From positions 1,113,696 through 1,177,695 of the forward strand of contig NZ_JH806632.1 of assembly GCF_000295095.1 (NCBI RefSeq): DNA of 64,000 nt. The letters are read 5' to 3'. Made by a program: the position numbers and the translations under genes. Under the pieces are notes generated by a model that did not search any database, was not told the origin of the DNA, and saw only the letters and a program-made list of their open reading frames with translations. The stretch comes from Actinomyces timonensis DSM 23838. Lineage in GTDB: Bacteria; Actinomycetota; Actinomycetes; Actinomycetales; Actinomycetaceae. Positions 8,091-16,939 of the stretch are shown here, in pieces; the first letter of the stretch is position 1, and each line of letters begins with the position of its first letter.

Positions 8091-9547
8091 CGATCTCCCT
8101 GCGCTACGCCGCCCGGAGCGATATCGGGCTCGTGAGGCAGTCCAATCAGGACTCCGCCTACGCGGGCCCCCACCTGTGCGTTCTGTGCGACGGCATGGGC
8201 GGCCCGGCCGGCGGCGACATCGCCTCCGCCGTCGCCATCGAGCACCTGGCGCCCCTCGACGCCGACTCCCACCAGGCCGGCGAGCTCCTGAGCCTCCTGC
8301 GCTCGGCCGTTCAGGACGCCCACGCCGAGCTCATCGAGCGCTCCGCCTCCGACCCCGAGCTCGCGGGCCTGGGCACCACCTGCGTCGGGCTCATGCGCTC
8401 CGGCAACAAGCTCGCCATGGTCCACGTCGGCGACTCGCGCGCCTACCTCCTGCGCGACGGCGAGTTCACCCAGGTGACCACCGACCACACCTTCGTCGAG
8501 TACCTCGTGGAGTCCGGCCGCCTCACCCGCGAGCAGGCGCGCCGCCACCCCCAGCGCTCCGTCCTCCTGCGCGTCCTGGGCGACGCCGAGGGCGACGTCC
8601 AGCTCGACGAGTCGATCCGCGAGGCGGTCCCCGGGGACCGCTGGCTCCTGTGCTCCGATGGCCTGTGCGGCCCGGTCACCGCCGAGACGATCGGCGAGGT
8701 CCTCACCTCGATCCCCGAGCCGGAGATGGCCGCCGACCAGCTCATCGACCTCGCTCTGCGCGCCGGCGGCCCAGACAACGTCTCCGTCGTCATCGTCGAT
8801 ATCGTCGACAACGACGAGTCCCCCCAGTCGGACACGCAGGTGGTCGGCTCGGCCGCCAACCGGCGGGCCCTGGCCGCCGCCGCCCGCGCCAAGAGCGCGG
8901 GGACCCCGGCGGACCCCGGGCCGGGCGACGACGGCGAGGAGGACGCGGGCGCCGAGAGCGCGGCGAGTCCCGCTACCGGCTCCGCCGATACCCCGGCCGC
9001 CAAGGCGGCCGCCCTCGTGGCGGGCCTCGATCCGGACACTGGCAAGGAGGCGAGCCGCTCCGAGCGCGAGCTCGTCGCCGAGGAGGCCGCCAAGCAGGCC
9101 GAGCGCGCCGAGACGCAGCGCCGCCGCGGCCGCCGCTCCCTCGTCGCCGCCCTCATCCTGCTCATCGCCCTGGCCGCCGCACTCGGCCTGGGGTACATGT
9201 GGACCCAACGGCAGTACTACGTCACCACTGCCTCTGCGAACGGCGAGGAGCAGGTCGTCATCTACCAGGGGATCCCGCAGTCGGTGGGCCCCCTCCACCT
9301 CAGCCACGTCGTCGAGACCTACGACAACCCGCCGGTGGACACCCTCACCGCGGAGATGCGCTCCCGGCTCGCTGCCACGGTGGCCAAGGGCTCGATCGAC
9401 GAGGCCCGCGCCTACGTCGCCCAGACGGTGACCGCCGCGACCATCCTCCCGCCGACCCCCACCCCGACTCCGAGCGGCACCGCCGCCCCCACCCCCAGCG
9501 CCACGCCAACCGCACTATCGACGCCAGCCGCGACCGCTCAGGGGTGA
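8087..9547 (+). CDS. pstP: PstP: PP2C-type Ser/Thr phosphatase
   Basis: A 486-residue phosphatase that reverses PknA/PknB phosphorylation. The PP2C catalytic domain (about 1-245) shows RQSNQDSAY, the metal-binding VLCDGMGGPAGG, HVGDSRAYLLRDG, LLCSDGLCG and GGPDNVSVVIVDI. An Ala/Asp/Glu-rich linker follows (about 250-350), then one membrane span near 351-372 (SLVAALILLIALAAALGLGYMW) and an outside domain of about 110 residues ending in a Thr/Pro tail. The ATG overlaps the fhaB stop by 4 bases. Length and domain order match mycobacterial PstP. Confidence 0.96.
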   Translation: MTISLRYAARSDIGLVRQSNQDSAYAGPHLCVLCDGMGGPAGGDIASAVAIEHLAPLDADSHQAGELLSLLRSAVQDAHAELIERSASDPELAGLGTTCVGLMRSGNKLAMVHVGDSRAYLLRDGEFTQVTTDHTFVEYLVESGRLTREQARRHPQRSVLLRVLGDAEGDVQLDESIREAVPGDRWLLCSDGLCGPVTAETIGEVLTSIPEPEMAADQLIDLALRAGGPDNVSVVIVDIVDNDESPQSDTQVVGSAANRRALAAAARAKSAGTPADPGPGDDGEEDAGAESAASPATGSADTPAAKAAALVAGLDPDTGKEASRSERELVAEEAAKQAERAETQRRRGRRSLVAALILLIALAAALGLGYMWTQRQYYVTTASANGEEQVVIYQGIPQSVGPLHLSHVVETYDNPPVDTLTAEMRSRLAATVAKGSIDEARAYVAQTVTAATILPPTPTPTPSGTAAPTPSATPTALSTPAATAQG

Positions 9548-9551
9548 TCAC

Positions 9552-11186
9552 GTGCGCTTCCGATCCCGAGGGCCCCAGAGCCAGCCGATGAGCGCCTCCC
9601 CCGCCAGCCCCCTGGGCGCGCACCGCACCACGGGGCGCTGGGCGGAGGCCGTGCTCATCGTCGTCGCCGTCGTCATCGGCCTGAGCGGCTTCGTCCTCAC
9701 CGCTCTCAACCGCACCGGCACCTCTCCGGCCCAGGCCGTCCAGCTCGGCGGCGCGCTCGTGCTCATCGGCATCGTCGTGCACCTGTGGGTGCGTTGGAAG
9801 GCCCCCTGGGCGGACCCCATCATCCTGCCCACGGCGATCGCCCTCAACGGCATCGGCCTGGCGATGATCTCCCGCCTCGACATGTCCTACAAGATCCTGG
9901 AGGCCTGGCAGTACTACGTCGGACCGCGCCAGGCCATGTGGACGGGCATCGGGATCGCCCTGTTCTGCGCGGTGCTCATGATCCCCGACTACCGCGTCCT
10001 GCGGCGGTGGGACTGGTCGGCGATGGTCGCGGGTCTCATCTTCCTCATCCTGCCGTTCATCCCGTTCCTGGGCGTGGAGATCAACGGCGCGAGGATCTGG
10101 ATCCGGCTCGGCCCCATGTCCTTCCAGCCGGCCGAGCTCACCAAGGTGCTCCTGGCTGTCTTCTTCGCCTCCTTCCTCGTGGCCAACCGGGACAACCTCG
10201 CCCTGGCCGGGCGCCGGGTCATGGGGATCAACCTGCCCCGTGCCCGCCACCTCGTGCCGCTGCTCATCGTGTGGGGCGTGAGCATCATGGTGCTCGTCGC
10301 CCAGCGCGACCTGGGCACCTCCCTGCTCCTCTTCGGCCTGTTCGTCGTCACCCTGTACGTGGCCACGGACCGCCCCTCCTGGCTGCTCATCGGCGCCGGC
10401 CTGTTCGTTCCCGCGGCCTGGTTCGCCGCCACGCACGTCTCCCACGTGCAGGCCCGCATCGACAACTGGCTGCACGCCATGGACCTGGACGTCTACGAGA
10501 CCTCCTCGCGCCAGCTGCCCGACGCCCTGTTCGGGATGGCCTCGGGCGGCCTGACCGGCTCGGGCTGGGGCAAGGGCTACCCCACGCTCGTGCCGTTCGC
10601 GAACTCTGACTTCATCGTCTCCTCCATCGGCGAGGAGCTGGGACTGACCGGCATCCTGGCGATCCTCGTGCTGTACATCGTGCTCGTCGAGCGCGGCCTG
10701 CGCACCGCCATGAGCCTGCGGGACGGCTTCGGCAAGCTCCTGGCCACCGGCCTGTCCTTCACGATCGCGCTGCAGGTCTTCGTCGTCGTCGGCGGCGTCA
10801 CCCGCCTCATCCCGCTGACGGGGCTGACGATGCCGTTCCTCGCCTACGGTGGATCGTCCTTGGTGGCGAACTGGGTCATCCTCGCGCTCCTCGTGCGCCT
10901 GTCCGATGCCGCGCGCCGCCCGCCGTCGACGGCGCCGCGCATCATCGACACCGCCGAGCTGCCCGCGGGCCTGCGCAAGCTCGTCCTCGACCCCGACTTC
11001 GACTTCGATGAGATGCACGGCGCGGACGGCCCGGCCGGCACGCCCTCGGGCACGGGGCGCTCCTTCGACGAGGACCCGGACATCACCATTGACACGCCGC
11101 CCGACGGCGTCGACAAGCAGCAGGGCAGCGCCCCGACCGGCACCGCCCCGCAGCCAGCGCCGCGAGTGGAGGGAGCCCAGCCATGA
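9552..11186 (+). CDS. rodA: RodA/FtsW-family SEDS glycosyltransferase
   Basis: A SEDS-family membrane polymerase of lipid II, 544 residues. It works with a class B PBP; its partner is encoded next. Several spans carry the family words: GARIWIRLGPMSFQPAELTKVLL, the QRDLGTSLLLFG segment, the FIVSSIGEELGLTG loop and LTGLTMPFLAYGGSSLVANW near the C-terminal spans. A cytoplasmic Asp/Pro/Gly-rich tail of about 85 residues follows. The start is GTG 9552, 4 bases after the pstP stop; ATG 9588 is an alternative. In mycobacteria this operon copy is called RodA and supports polar elongation. Confidence 0.94.
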   Translation: MRFRSRGPQSQPMSASPASPLGAHRTTGRWAEAVLIVVAVVIGLSGFVLTALNRTGTSPAQAVQLGGALVLIGIVVHLWVRWKAPWADPIILPTAIALNGIGLAMISRLDMSYKILEAWQYYVGPRQAMWTGIGIALFCAVLMIPDYRVLRRWDWSAMVAGLIFLILPFIPFLGVEINGARIWIRLGPMSFQPAELTKVLLAVFFASFLVANRDNLALAGRRVMGINLPRARHLVPLLIVWGVSIMVLVAQRDLGTSLLLFGLFVVTLYVATDRPSWLLIGAGLFVPAAWFAATHVSHVQARIDNWLHAMDLDVYETSSRQLPDALFGMASGGLTGSGWGKGYPTLVPFANSDFIVSSIGEELGLTGILAILVLYIVLVERGLRTAMSLRDGFGKLLATGLSFTIALQVFVVVGGVTRLIPLTGLTMPFLAYGGSSLVANWVILALLVRLSDAARRPPSTAPRIIDTAELPAGLRKLVLDPDFDFDEMHGADGPAGTPSGTGRSFDEDPDITIDTPPDGVDKQQGSAPTGTAPQPAPRVEGAQP

Positions 11187-12676
11187 ACCGTCAGATCCAC
11201 CAGGTGGCCGTGCTCGTCACCATGATGTTCCTCGCGCTGGCCGTCTCCGTCACCAGCGTGCAGGGCTTCGCGCGGCCAGCGGTGTGGGAGGCCGAATCCT
11301 CCGAGGGGAGCCTGACCACCGACTGGCGCAACCAGCGCGCGGCCTTCGCCGCCTTCGGCGCGCACCGCGGCCAGATCCTCGTGGCGGGCTCGCCCGTGGC
11401 CTCCTCGCAGGCCTCCGACGATGTCTACTCCTACCAGCGCGTCTACTCCTCGGGCCCCCTCTACGCGCAGGTGACCGGCTACTCATCGCCGATGCGCTCC
11501 GAGCTGACCGGCATGGAGAAGTCCGAGAACGGGGTGCTCAACGGGGACGATCCCTCGCTGTTCTCCTCGCGTGTCAAGGCCCTCATCACCGGCGCCTCCC
11601 AGGAGGGGGGCTCGGTGGACCTGACCATCAACGCCCAGGCGCAGCAGGCCGCCTCGAACGCGCTGGGCGGGCGGCGCGGCGCCGTCGTCGCCCTCGACCC
11701 GTCCACCGGTGCGGTCCTCGCGCTCGTCTCCTCCCCGTCCTTCGACCCCAACACCCTGGCCTCCCACGACGCCGACACCGTCTCCGCCGCCTGGGACCAG
11801 TACTCCGCCGATCCCGGCCAGCCCCTGGTCAACCGGGCGACCGGCGGCGACCTCTACCCGCCGGGCTCGACCTTCAAGATCCTCACCACCTCGGCTGCCC
11901 TGCGCGCGGGCAAGGTGACCACCTCCACCTCCCTCGACGCCCCTGACAGCATCACACTGCCCGGCACGAGCCACTCGCTGTTCAACTACCGCGGCGAGTC
12001 CTGCGGCAACGGCACCGTCACCCTGTCGACGGCCTTCGCCCAGTCCTGCAACACGCCCTTCGCCCAGCTCGCGATGGATGTGGGCGACGACGGCCTGGCC
12101 AAGGAGGCCGAGGCCTGGGGCTTCGGCACGAAGGACGACTTCTCCCTGCCGGTGACCGCCTCCACCTACCCGGCCAACTCGTCGGCCGCGGAGACCGCCA
12201 TGGCGGGGATCGGCCAGCAGTCGGTGCGCGTCACCCCCCTCCAGATGGCCCAGGTGGCCGCCACGGTCGCCAACGACGGCAAGCAGATGAAGCCGTACCT
12301 CGTGGCGCGCACCCTCGACGCCGATCTATCCGTCGTGTCCACGACGAGTCCCGAGGTCGCCCGCACCCCGATCGACGCCAAGACCGCTGAGACCCTCACA
12401 GGCCTCATGCAGGAGGCCGTCTCCTCCGGCACCGGCACCACCGCGCAGGTCGCCGGCGTGCAGGTGGCCGGCAAGACCGGCACCGCGGAGACGGGCTCCG
12501 ACGAGGGAGGCCCGGTCACGTGGTTCGTGGGCTTCGCCGGCACGGACATCAACAAGCCCTCCATCGCCCTGGCCGTGGTGATCGACGGCGGCCAGCAGAC
12601 CTCGCCCACCGCCACCGGTGGCTCGGAGGCGGGGCCGATCGCGGCCGCCGTCATCGACGCGGCGGTGAACCAGTGA
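11183..12676 (+). CDS. pbpA: PbpA: class B penicillin-binding protein
   Basis: A D,D-transpeptidase of 497 residues that cross-links peptidoglycan outside the cell. An N-terminal membrane anchor (about 7-28) precedes a short non-catalytic module. In the transpeptidase domain, the nucleophile motif STFK is near residue 229, SCN near 288 and KTGT near 431. The protein is close in length to mycobacterial PbpA, which localises to septa and is phosphorylated by PknB. The ATG overlaps the rodA stop by 4 bases, as expected for a SEDS/bPBP pair made together. Confidence 0.95.
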   Translation: MNRQIHQVAVLVTMMFLALAVSVTSVQGFARPAVWEAESSEGSLTTDWRNQRAAFAAFGAHRGQILVAGSPVASSQASDDVYSYQRVYSSGPLYAQVTGYSSPMRSELTGMEKSENGVLNGDDPSLFSSRVKALITGASQEGGSVDLTINAQAQQAASNALGGRRGAVVALDPSTGAVLALVSSPSFDPNTLASHDADTVSAAWDQYSADPGQPLVNRATGGDLYPPGSTFKILTTSAALRAGKVTTSTSLDAPDSITLPGTSHSLFNYRGESCGNGTVTLSTAFAQSCNTPFAQLAMDVGDDGLAKEAEAWGFGTKDDFSLPVTASTYPANSSAAETAMAGIGQQSVRVTPLQMAQVAATVANDGKQMKPYLVARTLDADLSVVSTTSPEVARTPIDAKTAETLTGLMQEAVSSGTGTTAQVAGVQVAGKTGTAETGSDEGGPVTWFVGFAGTDINKPSIALAVVIDGGQQTSPTATGGSEAGPIAAAVIDAAVNQ

Positions 12677-14172
12677 TCCCACAGGTGGGCCTCGAGCTCC
12701 AGGGCCGCTACCAGCTCCTGGAGCGCATCGCCCTGGGCGGCATGGGGGAGGTCTGGCGCGCCACCGACCTCAACTCCGGCCGTATCGTCGCCGCCAAGAT
12801 CCTGCGCCCCGAGCTCACCGGGGATGAGATCTTCCTGTCCCGCCTGAGGGCGGAGGCCGCCAACTCCCGGGGGCTGCGCCACCCGAACCTCGCCGTCGTC
12901 CTCGACTCCGGGGAGCGCAAGGGCTCGGGCTGGATCATCATGGAGCTCGTGCAGGGCCGCGCCCTGTCCGACATCCTGGAGGAGAAGGGCACGATGGCGC
13001 CCGCGGAGATCCTGCCGATCCTCGCGCAGGTGGCCCGCGCCCTCCAGGTGGTCCACGACTCCGGCGTCGTCCACCGCGACGTCAAGCCCTCGAACATCCT
13101 CATCAACCGGGAGGGCCTGGCCAAGCTCACCGACTTCGGCATCTCCACCGGACCCCACCAGCGGCCGATGACCGCCACCGGCATGGTCATGGGAACCGCC
13201 CAGTACCTGGCGCCCGAGCAGGCGATGGGCAACGCCGCCCAGCCCTCCGGCGATCTCTACGCCCTGGGGATCATCGCCTACGAGGCCCTCGTGGGCCGCC
13301 GTCCCTTCACCGGCTCCACCCAGGTCGATATCGCCTTCGCGCATGTCAACGAGGCCGTCCCGGCGATGCCCAAGAGCGTTCCCCCCGAGGTCCGCCAGGT
13401 CGTCATGGAGCTCCTGGCCAAGAAGCCCGCCGATCGGCCCGCCTCGGCCCGCGAGCTCGCCCGGCGCCTCGACCGGATCGTCATCCACCTGCCGGAGGAG
13501 CACTGGGATCCCGAGGAGAGCCTCGCCTGGGCGTCCACGGGCCGCACCCAGGACCAGGCCCCCACCGCCACGGCGAGTAGCGCGATCGCCGCGGGAAGCG
13601 GCACCGGGAAGGACACTGCCGGGGTCGGGCAGGACTCCCAGGCCTCCACCTCCTCCCAGGCCAGCGCCGACGGCGATCAGGCGGGTGCCGCGCAGGCCTC
13701 CTCCAAGGCCGCGAAGGCGGCCGAGCGCCCGCGCGCCTCGGCGAGCGCCGCGCAGTGGGCAGCGGCGATCGTCCAGAGCGCGCCGGAGCGGTGGCCCGAG
13801 CGCCGGCCCGAGATCCACTCCGCCCGCCGGGCCGCGCACGGCGCGCGCACGAGGGCCCTGCCGGTGTCCCACCATCCCCGCGACGCCCGGCGGCCCCGCC
13901 GCAGTTCGGGGCGCGGGCGCCTCGGCCTGCCGCTCCTGACCAGCCTGCCCGTCTCGACCCTGCTCATGCTCGCCGGCGCAGTGCTCATCCTCATTGCCGC
14001 CGTCGTCGCCGTCATGAGTACCCTAGCCTCAGCGCATCCGGGCACGACGGGCGCCACCCCTCAACCACCCACTACTGCCGGAGCCCTGAGCAAGGCAGGC
14101 TCAGCGCCGATCGTGCAGGCCTCCGGCTTCCCCGCCCCAGTGCCCGTCACCTCAGTCAAGGAGGCATCGTGA
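12673..14172 (+). CDS. pknA: PknA-type Ser/Thr protein kinase
   Basis: A transmembrane Hanks-type kinase of 499 residues. The kinase domain spans about 10-275: the Gly loop IALGGMGEV, Lys42, Glu61, the catalytic HRD at 134-136 with VKPSN, DFG at 154-156, and the APE-like APEQ after the activation loop (TATGMVMGTAQYLAPEQ). A long Ala/Ser/Gln-rich cytoplasmic linker leads to one span near 425-447 and a short outside tail with no PASTA repeats, as in PknA. All catalytic residues are intact. The GTG start overlaps pbpA by 4 bases. Confidence 0.94.
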   Translation: MIPQVGLELQGRYQLLERIALGGMGEVWRATDLNSGRIVAAKILRPELTGDEIFLSRLRAEAANSRGLRHPNLAVVLDSGERKGSGWIIMELVQGRALSDILEEKGTMAPAEILPILAQVARALQVVHDSGVVHRDVKPSNILINREGLAKLTDFGISTGPHQRPMTATGMVMGTAQYLAPEQAMGNAAQPSGDLYALGIIAYEALVGRRPFTGSTQVDIAFAHVNEAVPAMPKSVPPEVRQVVMELLAKKPADRPASARELARRLDRIVIHLPEEHWDPEESLAWASTGRTQDQAPTATASSAIAAGSGTGKDTAGVGQDSQASTSSQASADGDQAGAAQASSKAAKAAERPRASASAAQWAAAIVQSAPERWPERRPEIHSARRAAHGARTRALPVSHHPRDARRPRRSSGRGRLGLPLLTSLPVSTLLMLAGAVLILIAAVVAVMSTLASAHPGTTGATPQPPTTAGALSKAGSAPIVQASGFPAPVPVTSVKEAS

Positions 14173-16058
14173 CCGACACGTTCCCCCCGATCCTCGCCGG
14201 ACGCTACGAGATCCGTGACCTCATCGGCCGTGGCGGCATGGCGGAGGTGCACCTCGGCTACGACCGGCGCCTCAACCGCGTCATCGCGATCAAGCTCCTG
14301 CGCTCGGACCTGGCCAGCGACTCCACGTTCCAGACCCGCTTCCAGCGCGAGGCCCAGTCGGCCGCCGCGCTCAACCACCCCTCGATCGTCGCCGTCTACG
14401 ACTCCGGCGAGGAGGCCCTCGTCCAGCCCGACGGGTCCAGCCGCTCCGTCCCCTACATCGTCATGGAGTACGTGGAGGGGCACACCGTCCGCGAGCTCCT
14501 GGGCGACGGCGAGGCCGTGCCGATCCCCGAGGCCGTCGAGATCGTCACGGGCGTGCTCGACGCGCTGGAGTACTCCCACCGCGCCGGCATCGTCCACCGG
14601 GACATCAAGCCCGGGAACATCATGATCACCTCCACCGGCGCCGTGAAGGTCATGGACTTCGGCATCGCCCGGGCCATCGAGGACTCGGCGGCCACCGTGA
14701 CCCAGCAGCACGCCGTCGTGGGGACCGCCCAGTACCTGTCCCCGGAGCAGGCCCGCGGGGAGGTCGTCGACACCCGCTCGGACCTCTACTCCACCGGCTG
14801 CCTCCTCTACGAGCTCCTCACCGGGCAGCCACCGTTCACGGGCGACTCGGCCGTGGCCATCGCCTACCAGCACGTGCGGGAGATCCCCAAGCCGCCGTCG
14901 TCGATCGCCGCCGATATTCCCGAGCCGATCGACCGCGTGGTCCTCAAGGCGCTGGCCAAGCGCCGTGATGACCGCTACGAGGACGCGGCCCACATGCGCA
15001 CCGATCTCCTCGCCGCGCAGCGGGGCAGCGCCGTCGCCGCCCCGGCCGCCTCCGCCTGGGCCGCCGCGCCGACGACGGCGCTCCCGCAGCAGACCGACAC
15101 CTTCAGCCCCTCTCGCGCCGAGACCCCGGCGCCGCCGCCGCCCGCCGCGCAGCAGCCCCTGGTCATGCCGACCGAGAAGAACGACGAGCACGAGTCGAAG
15201 AGCCGCCTCGGCCTGTGGCTGCTCATCGCGGCGCTCATCATCGCTGTCGTGCTCGGCGCGTGGGCGATCAGCAGCGGTGTCCTGGGCGGCGCCGATCCCA
15301 AGCCGACCGCATCGCCGACACCGACGAGCGTCGCCGTCCCGGATGTCACGGGCAAGTCCGAGCAGGAGGCCAAGGCCGCGATCGAGTCCGCAGGCCTCGT
15401 CTACGCCAAGGGTGACGACGTCGCCTCCGACACGATCCCCTCGGGCCGCGCGGTCTCGACCGACCCCGCCGTGGGAACGGGCGCTGCGCCGGGATCCACG
15501 GTGACGGTCCAGTACTCGCTGGGCACGGCCATGGTGGACGTCCCCGACGTCTCCGGGAAGACCCAGGAGGAGGCGCGCGAGGCCCTGGAGAAGGCGGGCC
15601 TCAAGGTCGGCACCTCGACGTCTGAGGACTCCTCGGATGTCGCCAAGGACAAGGTCATCCGCACCGATCCGGTGGCGCAGACCTCCGTCCAGCGCGGCAC
15701 CACCGTCTCGCTCGTGCTGTCCACCGGCCGGGTCACCGTCCCCGACGTCAAGGGCATGACGCTGGAGCAGGCGCAGTCGGCCCTCCAGGACGCGGGCCTG
15801 ACCTACAACGTCAACAGCCCGACGACGGAGAAGACCTCTGACCAGGCCAAGAAGGACTCCAGCGAGGTCACGGGGACCTCGCCCGCCCCGGGCAGCTCGG
15901 TGGAGGCCGGTTCCCAGGTCACCATCGACTACAAGAAGTTCGACTACCAGGCCGCCCCCACCGCGACCGCGACCCCGGGCGGCAAGTCGACTCAGTCGCC
16001 CGCGCCCTCACAGCAGCCGCGCAACGGAGGCGAGAACGGCGGCGACGGCGCCCACTGA
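14169..16058 (+). CDS. pknB: PknB-type Ser/Thr kinase with three PASTA domains
   Basis: A master cell-wall kinase of 629 residues. The cytosolic kinase domain (about 10-275) has the Gly loop IGRGGMAEV, Lys42, Glu61, HRD at 143-145, DFG at 163-165 and GTAQYLSPEQ. A linker and one membrane span (about 346-369) lead to three PASTA units, starting near VAVPDVTGKSEQEAK, VDVPDVSGKTQEEAR and VTVPDVKGMTLEQAQ. A Thr/Gln/Asn-rich tail follows. PASTA domains bind muropeptides or lipid II. Mycobacterial PknB has four PASTA repeats. The GTG overlaps the pknA stop by 4 bases and this is the last gene of the operon. Confidence 0.96.
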   Translation: MTDTFPPILAGRYEIRDLIGRGGMAEVHLGYDRRLNRVIAIKLLRSDLASDSTFQTRFQREAQSAAALNHPSIVAVYDSGEEALVQPDGSSRSVPYIVMEYVEGHTVRELLGDGEAVPIPEAVEIVTGVLDALEYSHRAGIVHRDIKPGNIMITSTGAVKVMDFGIARAIEDSAATVTQQHAVVGTAQYLSPEQARGEVVDTRSDLYSTGCLLYELLTGQPPFTGDSAVAIAYQHVREIPKPPSSIAADIPEPIDRVVLKALAKRRDDRYEDAAHMRTDLLAAQRGSAVAAPAASAWAAAPTTALPQQTDTFSPSRAETPAPPPPAAQQPLVMPTEKNDEHESKSRLGLWLLIAALIIAVVLGAWAISSGVLGGADPKPTASPTPTSVAVPDVTGKSEQEAKAAIESAGLVYAKGDDVASDTIPSGRAVSTDPAVGTGAAPGSTVTVQYSLGTAMVDVPDVSGKTQEEAREALEKAGLKVGTSTSEDSSDVAKDKVIRTDPVAQTSVQRGTTVSLVLSTGRVTVPDVKGMTLEQAQSALQDAGLTYNVNSPTTEKTSDQAKKDSSEVTGTSPAPGSSVEAGSQVTIDYKKFDYQAAPTATATPGGKSTQSPAPSQQPRNGGENGGDGAH

Positions 16059-16193
16059 CCCCGCGCCCCCGCTCTCTCTTCTCACCGAGACCGGTCGAAA
16101 ATAGAAACGAAACCGGTTCGCCGTCCACAAGGACGACGGCGTGAGGCCGCCATGAGGCGCGCCTGTGGAAACAGGCCCGGTTTCGATGCTGAT

Positions 16194-16754
16194 TGTGATG
16201 TGTCAGGACAGCTGAGACAGGTTTGCCGATCTACATCTGAGACAGTGCCGTGGTGGTGCGGGGGCGGTTGATGGAGTAACCGGGCCTGTCGGGGCTGGGC
16301 CGGGGCCGGTCCGGGGCGGTGGGCGCGCCGGTGGCCCACAGACGCCGTCTCGGCCCCGAGAAACGGTCTCGGCCCGCTCTTGCGCCCTCGAACTGCGAGG
16401 ATGAGGGCGCAGCGCCGGGCCGAGACGGCTTGTGCGGGGCCAGGGCGCAAGGGCGAGACGGCGACGGCGCGGCCGCGGCGTCCCGGGTGCGCCTTCGCCG
16501 TGTGGTGGCCGCAGGTCGGGTGCCTCCAGCACCAGTGGTTGCGGTAAGCACCTTCGGCTGCGTTCTCACCGCACCCGAAGGTGCCAGGCGCAACCCACAG
16601 TGCTAGACGCAACCGGCGGTGCAGAACGTCGCCGGCAGTGGAGGATCCAGGCGGCGGCGCGGGCGGCGCCGGACGCCGCCGCCCCAGCCCCCGACCAGAC
16701 CGCTCCAGGACATCTGAGACACAATCGGTGTCTCAGATGTCCTGACACATCACA
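16194..16754. mobile_element. IS remnant or MITE-like element without transposase
   Basis: The element is 561 bp with 25-bp terminal inverted repeats: left TGTGATGTGTCAGGACAGCT then GAGAC, right end identical except for one base when complemented. Behind the left end is a second CTGAGACAG word about 24 bp on, the sort of repeated binding site found at IS ends. The right end is preceded by a head-to-head copy (16707-16722) that forms a perfect 16-bp palindrome with it. No transposase frame is present, and I see no target-site duplication. The interior is GC-rich non-coding DNA containing a 56-bp dispersed repeat. The IS481-like affiliation is inference. Confidence 0.65.
16548..16603 (+). repeat. 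56-bp dispersed repeat, copy A
   Basis: Matches 60500-60555 at about 45 of 56 positions by eye. It contains the near-palindrome GCACCTTCGG ... CCGAAGGTGC around TGCGTTCTCACCGCA. It lies inside the IS remnant. The two copies are 44 kb apart, both outside genes. Confidence 0.65.
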
Positions 16755-16783
16755 GTCTCGCTCCTGATATCGACCGGTCTCGG

Positions 16784-16939
16784 TCAGACGGTGGCCTCGC
16801 CGGAGAGGTGGAAGGTCTCGTTGGCCCAGGGGAAGACGAACTCGAAGAGTCCGAGGACCACGAGCACGGCGAGGATAAGCGCCTCGATGAGGCGCAGCCA
16901 CACAGGTCCGGGCAGGTGCCGCCAGATCCATCCGTACAT
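16784..16939 (-). CDS. 51-residue single-span membrane protein
   Basis: An open frame from ATG 16937-16939 to TGA 16784-16786. The protein starts MYGWIWRHLPGPVWLRLIE, then has one strong membrane span (about residues 18-38, ALILAVLVVLGLFEFVF) and ends in an acidic tail. The stop of the sortase gene and this start share one base (TGATG), so translation is almost certainly coupled. Similar tiny membrane proteins follow class E sortase genes in other actinobacteria. The role is unknown. The stop codon touches the right arm of the inverted repeat at 16770-16784. Confidence 0.75.
   Translation of the reverse strand: MYGWIWRHLPGPVWLRLIEALILAVLVVLGLFEFVFPWANETFHLSGEATV

Larger units (their letters stand above)
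16084..16784. repeat. 15-bp inverted repeat enclosing the IS remnant
   Basis: ACCGAGACCGGTCGA at 16084-16098 is matched exactly, inverted, by TCGACCGGTCTCGGT at 16770-16784. The arms belong to the GAGACCGG repeat family seen at 1470 and 31718. They lie just beyond the convergent genes pknB (ends 16058) and the 51-residue gene (stop at 16784-16786). A related GAAACCGGTTCG follows the left arm at about 16109. The IS remnant may have landed in the loop of an older inverted repeat. Confidence 0.6.
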
